NCBI GenBank assembly: GCA_040388605.1
Contig: JAZKBN010000084.1
Location: 1 to 10,177, forward strand
DNA length: 10,177 nt
Direction: 5' to 3'
Origin: JAZKBN01 sp040388605
GTDB lineage: Bacteria; Bacteroidota; Bacteroidia; Cytophagales; Flexibacteraceae
Shown: positions 1-6,112 of the stretch, one piece after another
Layout of the letters: every line of letters begins with the position of its first letter
Numbering within the stretch: the stretch's first letter is position 1
Position numbers and translations under genes: made by a program
The notes under the pieces: generated by a model
The model's database searches: none
What the model was told of the DNA's origin: nothing
The model's input: the letters and a program-made list of their open reading frames with translations, nothing else

Positions 1-98
1 AGTGATTATACCCTGTTTTTAGGCTTGTTACCAACTACTTTTGACCATTATGTCATAATTTTAGATTATTATGCCATCAGGTATAGTATTGCGTAAAT
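1..98. other. Gene-free left edge
   Basis: This AT-rich stretch lies beyond the porin terminator and shows no convincing reading frame on either strand. It contains an 11-bp sequence (ccaactacttt, 31-41) that recurs at 146-156 on the other side of the terminator hairpin. Nothing else is recognisable. Confidence 0.5.
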
Positions 99-139
99 AA
101 AAAGGCTGCGCTCGAAGTTCAACTCGAACGCAGCCTTTT
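99..139. terminator. Intrinsic terminator after porin gene, probably bidirectional
   Basis: An 11-bp perfect stem pairs 100-110 (AAAAGGCTGCG) with 129-139 (CGCAGCCTTTT), with a partly paired 18-nt interior that includes a TCGA/TCGA inner stem. Read on the minus strand, the GC-rich stem ends in TTTTT followed by ATTTA; read on the plus strand it ends in TTTT. It starts 40 nt past the porin stop codon, as expected for the porin terminator. The symmetric A and T tracts suggest it could also stop a convergent transcript from the left. Confidence 0.87.
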
Positions 140-179
140 ATGTACCCAACTACTTTATTGCTTAATCAATGACGATGAA

Positions 180-1604
180 TTATATAAACACCTGGTACTG
201 CACCACAACCCCGCTCTTACGTGAATCGAATTTGAAGTTTCCGCTTGTGCCATCAGGGGTATAAGCGCTCCTGTTTTCGTAGTTAAGGGTAATTTTACTT
301 TTATGGCTGCCGCTCACCAGCCAGTTAACACCTGCGTTAAATACCTTGCTGGGAGCATTCAGGCGTTGGTAATTGCCGTTCTGGAAGCTTGCATACGGCA
401 TCAGGGTACCCAGGCTTTCGCCTAACATATTCGTTGGGCAAAGGTAGCCTGCCTGCGCATAAAAGGCCGTTCCGTTCCCGAACATGGGGAACGCATTGCC
501 TTGTGTTCCGTTGCCGCCAATGAGGCTGCTGCCCGTTGCAGGGTTCATAACCCCGTTAAAGCGCAGGTAACCGGGTCCATAGCTCGTATTGAAGAAACCC
601 GCGTATGCGTTAAATGCAGTCCCTTTATCTTTATTCAGGGGAATATCGAGGAAACATTCAACAGCCCATAAGTTCATGGCGCTGTAAGATGTATCGCCTG
701 TTGTTGCACCCGTATGCCAGGTTGCATTGTTCTGGTGAATTAAGCCGCCGGCAATGTTAAATATTCGCTTTTTACCGAGGTAAGTACCTGCCATATACGG
801 CGTAGTATTGGGCTCGTTTTCAAGGAATTGGTACATCAAATAAGCCTGTAATTGCTGTGTATGGCCTTTTAATGCAAAGCTGCTGTTTTTTCCGAGGGCC
901 GGTAAGGGGTTTCCGTTGGTAGATACCGGGAATGGATCTGAATATGAAAAGCGGTAATCTATTTTACCCACCTGGCCTCTGGCGTAAATGCTGAGCTTGC
1001 GGCTGAACTGGTCGGTTTGGTCAACGGTTGCCTGCGCGAACACCGGAACATCCATTGTCATAATGGTTCCTATGGACGGCTGGCTGAACCTGCTTAGGCC
1101 GTTGGCAATGGTAAGCCCGCCGCCAATTTTAAGCCAATCTTTATTCTCAAATACCTCGAACTCAGCAACTGCATCATGGAAAAATGCCTGGGGTTTTCGG
1201 TTTGTGCTTGCCCCTGCTGCATACGCCGATGCAAAGTTGAAGTTATTTTGCCCGAACTGGAAATACAGGAAAGTTCTGCGGGCTACCTTGCCATACATCT
1301 GAATACGGGTGCGGCGCAGGCCTATATCAAATGTATTGTCTTTCGGAGCCCCAATAACAGTTGTTCCCGGGTTGCTTTGGTTAAACCGCACCCAAGCCTG
1401 GTTCAGGAAGGTTATTTTCCAATACCTTGAGCCATCGCTGTTCAGGTTCCATTTAAGCTCTTCAGGAGATGCAGCGGCCGGAGCAGGCGGCGGAGTCGGG
1501 TTTTCAGGAATGGCAGGCAAAGCGGGGTTTTGCTGGGCAAGTGCTGCTGTTGGCAGCCACATGCTAAGCAGCAGCGCAGGTATTAACAGTTTAATATGCT
1601 TCAT
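180..1604 (-). CDS. Outer-membrane beta-barrel porin, Porin_O_P-like
   Basis: This 474-residue protein is probably a passive outer-membrane channel. Residues 1-23 form a signal peptide: a Lys-containing n-region, a leucine-rich core, then ALA before QQ, the likely signal peptidase I site. A proline/alanine-rich linker follows (about 26-46), then a long region of alternating aromatic and polar residues typical of beta strands. Strand-like segments include WKITFLNQAWVRF near residue 62, an R-R-T-R-I-Q-M-Y-G stretch near residue 97, and TFLYFQFGQNNFNF soon after. The RRTR-then-FLYFQFG pattern is characteristic of phosphate-selective porin O/P-like proteins in Bacteroidota. The chain ends in a hydrophobic VVVQYQVFI strand; the last residue is Ile, not the classical terminal Phe. 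The start was chosen because it opens the signal peptide. The gene is preceded by a sulP terminator and followed by its own terminator, so it is likely monocistronic. Substrate selectivity cannot be read here; pairing with SulP hints at anions. Confidence 0.8.
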   Translation of the reverse strand: MKHIKLLIPALLLSMWLPTAALAQQNPALPAIPENPTPPPAPAAASPEELKWNLNSDGSRYWKITFLNQAWVRFNQSNPGTTVIGAPKDNTFDIGLRRTRIQMYGKVARRTFLYFQFGQNNFNFASAYAAGASTNRKPQAFFHDAVAEFEVFENKDWLKIGGGLTIANGLSRFSQPSIGTIMTMDVPVFAQATVDQTDQFSRKLSIYARGQVGKIDYRFSYSDPFPVSTNGNPLPALGKNSSFALKGHTQQLQAYLMYQFLENEPNTTPYMAGTYLGKKRIFNIAGGLIHQNNATWHTGATTGDTSYSAMNLWAVECFLDIPLNKDKGTAFNAYAGFFNTSYGPGYLRFNGVMNPATGSSLIGGNGTQGNAFPMFGNGTAFYAQAGYLCPTNMLGESLGTLMPYASFQNGNYQRLNAPSKVFNAGVNWLVSGSHKSKITLNYENRSAYTPDGTSGNFKFDSRKSGVVVQYQVFI

Positions 1605-1620
1605 CTTTATTCAGCCAAAT

Positions 1621-1646
1621 GCAGGGCGGTAAATTACTTGCCCTGC
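1621..1646 (-). promoter_or_regulatory. Hairpin in the porin leader
   Basis: A perfect 7-bp inverted repeat (GCAGGGC at 1621-1627, GCCCTGC at 1640-1646) with a 12-nt loop ends 16 nt before the porin start codon. No T-tract follows in the minus direction, so it does not look like a terminator. Its place just upstream of the start suggests a leader structure or protein-binding site that could affect translation. No promoter consensus of the Bacteroidota TTG/TAnnTTTG type was found with confidence in this 133-bp gap. Confidence 0.35.
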
Positions 1647-1673
1647 GTGGTTTTGTTGGTACATGTTCGGTTT

Positions 1674-1712
1674 AAAAAATTAAAAAGCTGCCTTGTGAAT
1701 TGGCTTCAAGGC
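1674..1712 (-). terminator. Intrinsic terminator after the SulP gene
   Basis: On the minus strand a 6-bp stem (GCCTTG pairing with CAAGGC, plus-strand 1707-1712 and 1690-1695) with an 11-nt loop is followed by AGC and then TTTTTAATTTTTT. It lies 25 nt past the sulP stop codon. The stem is short but the T-rich tail is strong, so this probably ends the sulP transcript and separates it from the porin gene. Confidence 0.65.
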
Positions 1713-1737
1713 TATGTTTCTTTCAGGCTAAATCTAA

Positions 1738-3426
1738 TTAACGGGTTGCCTTTGCAGAATTTGAATTGGCTTTATTCATTCTTACAGCAGGGCTTAGCGT
1801 GCGGCGGGCCAACAGATGGCTGCTGCTTGAATTATGGTGTTCGAATCCGCGTATCTCAACTGAGCCGCCTGAGTCATGCTGGCTGATTTCAAAGCGGTGC
1901 ACATGCTCCATAAATGTATGGTCAACCAATGCAGAGCGACTAAAATCAAGAACTACCGTACGACCGGGCTTAACGGCATCGAAGTACTTTTTAACGCTGA
2001 GGTAATTGCTGAAAATAGCAGGGTCCAGGAATTTTATTACGGTCGTATTTTCGCTTTCCGTAACTTCTACCCGGCTGCGAAACAGTTCGCTGAATTTTGC
2101 GCCGGCAAGCAGGTGCAAAACGAATTTAACAAGTATGCCTGCTGCAATGCCCAGTAAAAGATCGGTGGCAAGGGTTACAACTATGGTTATTATGAAAATA
2201 GCCAGCTGCTCTTTGCCTATTTTATAAGTTTTAACAAATGCCAGCGGAGACGCAAGCCTGTAGCCTGTAAATACCAACATGGCCGCCAGGGCCGAGTTCG
2301 GGATCATCTTAATAACGCCGGGGAATGCCAGTACAAAAATAAGCAGGAAGGCGCCATGGAAGAAGTTAGCCCAACGTGTGCGCGCCCCGTTGGCAATGTT
2401 GGCCGAGCTGCGAACAACTTCGGCAATCATTGGCAGGCCGCCAAGCATACCTGATACAAGGTTACCGGTACCCAGTGCAAGCACATCGCGGTTCATATCG
2501 CTTTTGCGTTTGAAAGGGTCAAGGCCGTCCATAGCTTTAACGGTGAGCATGCTTTCAAGTGTTCCTACCAAGGCGAACATGGCTACAAATTTCCATGTTA
2601 TCGGGTTATTCAGGCCGCTCCAGTCTGGCATTGTAACGGCACTTAAAACATTGCCGGGCAGGTTAACAAGGAAGTTCTTAGGTATAATTTCGAAAGTGTT
2701 ATCACCAATTATATAGCTGTGCGGCGTATTGAGGTGAAATGCCTGCCCGAGTATAATGGAAACAATAACAGCCACCAGGGGCGCAGGAACCATTTTAACA
2801 TACTTATTTTTAATGAGCGGCATTATTATAAGTATGGCCAGGGCCACAAATCCTATAATTGTAATATATGGATTCATGTTAGCCACTGAATGCGGTATTT
2901 CGCCAAAAAGAGCAAAAGGACTTTTACCGGTTGGCTTAACCCCGAAAATAATATGTATCTGTTTACTGATAATGATGAGGCCGATAGCGGCAAGCATACC
3001 GTGAACTGCGGAGTTAGGAAAGAAATCTCCCAGTACACCTGCTTTAATGAGCCCAAAAATGATTTGAATAATTGCAGCAATTACAACCACTGCGAGCATC
3101 AGGTGGTAGCCCTGAGCCAGCTGCTCAGGCTTGTCGCCACCGCCGAGCTCAGTTACGGCGGCATAAATGATTGTAATCAGGCCGGCAGCGGGGCCTTTTA
3201 TTGTTAATCTGCCACCCATCAGGAAACTTACCACAATACCGCCTACAATGGCAGTAATAACGCCCGTAAGCGCAGAGTAATCGCCGGTGCTGGCTTTGCT
3301 GATGGCCAGGCACAGTGGCAAGGCAATCAGGAATACCAGGAAGCCTGACAAAGCATCGGCGCCAAAGTTTTGTTTCAGACCGGCCAGGCCGTCCTTTGGA
3401 ACTTCCCGAAACTGTTGATTTTTCAT
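1738..3426 (-). CDS. SulP-family anion transporter with STAS domain
   Basis: This 562-residue inner-membrane protein belongs to the SulP (SLC26) family, which moves sulfate, bicarbonate or other anions, often with Na+ or H+. Its N-terminus carries the family pattern: an FLIALPLCLAI helix near residues 32-42, GGRLTIKGPAAGLI near 71-84, and FFPNSAVHGMLAAIG near 135-149. The core continues through the conserved LVGTLESMLTVKAMD segment (about 286-300, Glu291) and GGLPMIAEVVRSSANI (about 329-344). About 12 membrane helices can be seen. From about residue 455 a cytoplasmic STAS domain follows, with VVLDFSRSALVDHT near 491-504; it ends in a polar tail. The length fits full-size family members. The ATG opens a natural soluble N-terminal helix; upstream AT-rich sequence shows no Shine-Dalgarno motif. 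It has a 382-bp gap upstream and its own terminator downstream, so it may be an independent unit. Bicarbonate transport is possible but unproven; no carbonic anhydrase gene lies in the window. Confidence 0.92.
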   Translation of the reverse strand: MKNQQFREVPKDGLAGLKQNFGADALSGFLVFLIALPLCLAISKASTGDYSALTGVITAIVGGIVVSFLMGGRLTIKGPAAGLITIIYAAVTELGGGDKPEQLAQGYHLMLAVVVIAAIIQIIFGLIKAGVLGDFFPNSAVHGMLAAIGLIIISKQIHIIFGVKPTGKSPFALFGEIPHSVANMNPYITIIGFVALAILIIMPLIKNKYVKMVPAPLVAVIVSIILGQAFHLNTPHSYIIGDNTFEIIPKNFLVNLPGNVLSAVTMPDWSGLNNPITWKFVAMFALVGTLESMLTVKAMDGLDPFKRKSDMNRDVLALGTGNLVSGMLGGLPMIAEVVRSSANIANGARTRWANFFHGAFLLIFVLAFPGVIKMIPNSALAAMLVFTGYRLASPLAFVKTYKIGKEQLAIFIITIVVTLATDLLLGIAAGILVKFVLHLLAGAKFSELFRSRVEVTESENTTVIKFLDPAIFSNYLSVKKYFDAVKPGRTVVLDFSRSALVDHTFMEHVHRFEISQHDSGGSVEIRGFEHHNSSSSHLLARRTLSPAVRMNKANSNSAKATR

Positions 3427-3508
3427 TTATTGTATGCTTTTTATAACTCCACGCCTGCGCAATGCCGGCTCAATTTCTAATAATTTTAAGCCGGTAAGAT
3501 GCCCGGCA

Positions 3509-3522
3509 GCTGCAATTGCAGC
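3509..3522. repeat. 14-bp perfect palindrome GCTGCAATTGCAGC
   Basis: The sequence is its own reverse complement and lies about 85 bp upstream of the sulP start codon. Its size and symmetry suit a binding site for a dimeric regulator, but no second copy was seen in the window and no regulator is encoded here. A chance origin is possible. Confidence 0.35.
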
Positions 3523-3584
3523 CTGAAAATAGTGCCTTTTTTCAAGGTCTTTGCCGAAAAGGTATTATTTATTTTACCGGGGTA

Positions 3585-3605
3585 CCGGCTCGGAAGCCGA
3601 GCCGG
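3585..3605. promoter_or_regulatory. Strong GC hairpin (9-bp stem, 3-nt loop)
   Basis: CCGGCTCGG (3585-3593) pairs perfectly with CCGAGCCGG (3597-3605) around an AAG loop. It lies about 200 bp past the ferredoxin-NuoB gene and 160 bp before sulP. Neither strand has a T-run directly after the stem, though the minus-strand side is AT-rich (TACCCCGGTAAAATAAATAA). It may be a weak terminator, a 3'-end stabilising structure for the operon mRNA, or a leader element of sulP. Confidence 0.45.
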
Positions 3606-3630
3606 GTCCACCTGTCAAATAACATGTACT

Positions 3631-3642
3631 TCCGGCGCCGGA
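3631..3642. repeat. 12-bp perfect palindrome TCCGGCGCCGGA
   Basis: A perfect, very GC-rich self-complementary sequence lies between the Ehr operon and sulP. It could be an operator half of a larger control region or simply reflect the CCGG-rich composition of this gap. No function can be assigned. Confidence 0.25.
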
Positions 3643-3808
3643 TTACCGTTTTTAAGGCGTTAACCCGGGCGTCAATTGTAAAGTAACAGCTTATTTTTTC
3701 AGCCTGATACTGCCTGAAAGACCCATAACAGCAGATTTAACGGCTTTTTAATACCCTTTGCCGCTTATGCCTTCCTATGCCCGAATACAAACAGGCATTA
3801 AGGAAAAT

Positions 3809-4579
3809 TTAATCGTTGCGTTTAAGCCTGCCTGTGAGTTCAAGAAGCCCCAGCACCAATGTAAGCGGGTGAATAGGGTTGCCGGGAATGTAAAGGTCAA
3901 CCTTATGCCTGTCAAGGAAACTGCGGTCGAGTGCCGGGCTCCCGGCAAATATGCCGCCGCTGATGGCATCCACACCTGCCAATATAACTACCTTAGGATC
4001 AGGCGTTGCCTGGTAAGCAATTTCCAATGCTTCGGCCATATTCTGACTTATTGGGCCGCTGATTACAATTGCATCGGCATGGCGCGGAGATGCAACCCAC
4101 TCAATGCCGTAACGGCTCATATCGAAGTTTACATTATCGCCTGCGTTCAGCTCCATTTCGGTGCTGTTATCTCCCGCTGCCGAAACCTGCCTCAGCTTAA
4201 ATGACCGCCCGAACACACTTTGAATTTCCTTTCGAATCTGCGATTGGTCAATACGTATGGGGGTGCTTTTGCCTTCGTAAACAATGAGGCGCTCGCGCAC
4301 ATTGGTCGCGAACTTATGGTCGTTGGTGAATTTAAATTTGTCGGCCGGGCAGCTTGCTGCGCATTCGTTGCAGTTTACGCAAAAGCCATGGTCAAGCCTC
4401 AGCGGGTTAAGCTGTATGGCATCGGTCGGGCAGAGGTCTACACAGGCGGTGCAGCCCTCAGGGCAGGGTGCATCGCTTATTTCTGCCCGCCCCCTGAAAA
4501 CCGAAGGGGTTTTGGCATTATCCAAAACCGGGATAAACTGCTTACCCTGGTGGTCTAATATCTTAAATGTTTCAAACAT
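3809..4579 (-). CDS. hyfI: Ferredoxin-NuoB fusion subunit of Ehr complex, lacking N2 cluster cysteines
   Basis: This is the small peripheral subunit of a complex I/group 4 hydrogenase-like complex. With the start at 4579 it has 256 residues. Residues 39-77 form an eight-cysteine ferredoxin module: first motif CPEGCTACVDLCP (C39, C43, C46, C50; one residue longer than the usual CxxC spacing), second motif CVNCNECAASCP (C67, C70, C73, C77). From about residue 130 a NuoB/HycG-like domain follows, recognisable by SRYGIEWVASPRHAD, ATPDPKVVI and VDLYIPG. Its four cluster-ligand positions are changed: the usual CNGC is DNST (137-140), GxCA is GVDA (D204) and PGCP is PGNP (N234). The protein has no cysteine outside the ferredoxin module. 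It may thus bind two [4Fe-4S] clusters but no N2-type cluster. The ATG at 4579 leaves a 5-nt gap after the large-subunit gene; an ATG at 4603 would add eight basic residues and overlap that gene, which seems less likely. The symbol marks homology only. Confidence 0.85.
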   Translation of the reverse strand: MFETFKILDHQGKQFIPVLDNAKTPSVFRGRAEISDAPCPEGCTACVDLCPTDAIQLNPLRLDHGFCVNCNECAASCPADKFKFTNDHKFATNVRERLIVYEGKSTPIRIDQSQIRKEIQSVFGRSFKLRQVSAAGDNSTEMELNAGDNVNFDMSRYGIEWVASPRHADAIVISGPISQNMAEALEIAYQATPDPKVVILAGVDAISGGIFAGSPALDRSFLDRHKVDLYIPGNPIHPLTLVLGLLELTGRLKRND

Positions 4580-4584
4580 GGCTC

Positions 4585-6108
4585 TTATAGGTCGAACCCG
4601 CAATAACTCAGGTCGTAGCTCTTGTTACAGATAGGGAAGTCACTAATTTCCTGGTTACGCACGGCAAGTGCCAGGGCCAGCCAATTATGGAAACTGGGGT
4701 CTTTTACCTTGTAATGTATTATTTCCCCGTTTTCGTCGGTAATGGCCGAATGGCAGATTTCACCGCGCCAGCCTTCTGTAAGGCTGATTGAGAACATATT
4801 CGGTTTAAATTCAAGCTTGTGTACGCGGGGTTGAACAGCCCTCACCACTTCGCTGCTGAGATCAAGCTTATCGAGCAGGTCACGAACATATTTAATACTC
4901 GACAGTATTTCGTCGTGGCGGAGCATACCGCGGGCCCAAACATCGCCGCCTTGCTGTAGTTCCGGTATGTATTTCAGGGTTTTATAAGAGCCGAAGGGGT
5001 GGCTTGCCCTTATATCTCTCGGTATGCCAGTAATGCGGGCGGCCATGCCTACAGCGCCAATCATTTCCATTTGCTCACGGGTAACATCCCCTGTTTTTTC
5101 ATACCTGCTTTGAACCGTATCGAGACTGAACATTTCATCGGCCATTTCGCGATACTTCATTTCAAAATCGTCGAGCACTGAATTAAGCTTATCGCGCAGC
5201 TCAATGGTATATGCCCATGGGTTATAGCCCGGCCTTATGAGGCCTTTATTGAAGCGGTTTCCGCACCAAAGCTGACCATAATTAATCATGGGGGTTCTAA
5301 GGGCCCCGAATACCGCTGCACCTAATTGGTAAGCCACATCTGTACAGAATGCGCTCAGGTCGCCAACGTGCACGGCAATGCGTTCAAGCTCTAAAGAGAG
5401 GCCACGCAACAGGCTTAGCTGCTCATCGGGCTCAAAGCCCGCTAATGATTCTGTAACCCCGCAAAACGCAAGCGCGTGGCCCGATACTGTATCACCGGCT
5501 ATGCTTTCGCTGAGCACTGTACGCTGTAAAAGGCTTTTCTTGGTCAGGTATAAGTTTTCAACTCCCCGATGCTGGTAACCAAGCTGAATTTCGAGGTGTA
5601 ATACTTCTTCGCCATGGCAAAGAAATCGGAAATGGCCCGGCTCAATTACCCCTGCGTGAATTGGGCCCACACCTACTTCGTGCAGCTGGTTTCCGTCAAT
5701 TCTATAAAAGGGGTAGTTTTGAAGTACCTTATCTTTATCGGCACGGTTCCAGGCATAACGAACAGGTTTTGCCCAAGGGTGCCCGAAGAACTCAATTCCG
5801 AAATTTTCTGCTATTTCCCGCTCATACATCTGTAAGGTTAATGAGCCGGGACAAATGCTGTCGATGCGGGTTGTTTGGGTGGTGTCAAGCTCATAACTGA
5901 GCATAACAATATCGCCTCGATTATCTTTTGCTATAGCGCAAATGAACTTCAGGTTTTCCGCATCAAGCCTGTAACCGTAATAGGCAACGCAATGGTTGTT
6001 CTTATCGGCAAGCAGGTGTGTTACCACTTCAGCGAACACTTCATATTCCATCACCGGTATATTGGCTACCGGAATGCAGGTATTATTTTTTATGATTGCT
6101 GTGTTCAT
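4585..6108 (-). CDS. hyfG: Large subunit (NuoC-NuoD fusion) of Ehr complex, no NiFe site
   Basis: A 507-residue HyfG/HycE-like protein on the cytoplasmic arm. Residues about 1-135 match the 30-kDa NuoC-like domain, with the signature YEREIAENFGIEFFGHPW at 95-112. The rest matches the NuoD/hydrogenase large-subunit fold: GPIHAGVIEPGHFRF (148-162) and LGYQHRGVENL (176-186). In true hydrogenases the N-terminal motif is ERxCGxC...H; here residues 201-211 read ESIAGDTVSGH, with Ala204 and Thr207 at the cysteine positions. The C-terminal DPCxxC motif is DPSFHNW (470-476), with Ser472 and Asn475. All four nickel-iron ligands are therefore gone. DPSF resembles complex I, but the DYVS-type quinone tyrosine segment is also absent. 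The protein keeps about 30 residues after DPSF, where true hydrogenases are usually processed. It is a member of the Ehr-type proteins with unknown chemistry. Four nt separate it from hyfF-like and five from the next gene. Confidence 0.9.
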   Translation of the reverse strand: MNTAIIKNNTCIPVANIPVMEYEVFAEVVTHLLADKNNHCVAYYGYRLDAENLKFICAIAKDNRGDIVMLSYELDTTQTTRIDSICPGSLTLQMYEREIAENFGIEFFGHPWAKPVRYAWNRADKDKVLQNYPFYRIDGNQLHEVGVGPIHAGVIEPGHFRFLCHGEEVLHLEIQLGYQHRGVENLYLTKKSLLQRTVLSESIAGDTVSGHALAFCGVTESLAGFEPDEQLSLLRGLSLELERIAVHVGDLSAFCTDVAYQLGAAVFGALRTPMINYGQLWCGNRFNKGLIRPGYNPWAYTIELRDKLNSVLDDFEMKYREMADEMFSLDTVQSRYEKTGDVTREQMEMIGAVGMAARITGIPRDIRASHPFGSYKTLKYIPELQQGGDVWARGMLRHDEILSSIKYVRDLLDKLDLSSEVVRAVQPRVHKLEFKPNMFSISLTEGWRGEICHSAITDENGEIIHYKVKDPSFHNWLALALAVRNQEISDFPICNKSYDLSYCGFDL

Positions 6109-6112
6109 GATA

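Larger units (their letters stand above)
3427..3808. other. 382-bp intergenic region between the Ehr operon and sulP
   Basis: No credible gene was found. The region holds a strong hairpin (3585-3605) and two perfect palindromes (3509-3522 and 3631-3642), plus a TTTCAG/CTGAAA inverted repeat around 3697-3719. Two loosely similar segments beginning CAGCCTGA occur at about 3520 and 3700. No hairpin with a good T-tract follows the upstream operon on the minus strand, so read-through into sulP cannot be excluded. A sulP promoter probably lies here, but I could not assign a good TTG/TAnnTTTG pair; the nearest -7-like match (TACCTTTT on the minus strand, 3557-3564) lacks a partner. Confidence 0.6.

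Noticed and set aside
2279..2716. 145-codon open frame on the plus strand inside the SulP gene
   Set aside because: It lies wholly antisense to a clearly conserved transporter gene, its product has no recognisable family pattern, and such open frames are expected from the codon use of the minus-strand gene.
3697..3719. Inverted repeat TTTCAG/CTGAAA as terminator of the Ehr operon
   Set aside because: The stem is only 6 bp, and in the minus direction it is followed by A-rich sequence rather than a T-tract.
3758..4204. 148-codon open frame on the plus strand over the ferredoxin-NuoB gene
   Set aside because: Most of it is antisense to the NuoB-like domain, which has strong family motifs. The product is rich in Cys and Arg without any domain-like pattern.
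4580..4603. Earlier ATG (4603) for the ferredoxin-NuoB gene
   Set aside because: It would overlap the end of the large-subunit gene by 19 nt and add only a short basic stretch unlike the family. The ATG at 4579 gives a normal 5-nt gap.
4585..6108. Functional [NiFe] hydrogenase or formate hydrogenlyase
   Set aside because: The large subunit lacks all four nickel-iron cysteines, and the small subunit lacks the proximal cluster cysteines. No hydrogenase maturation gene lies in the window.
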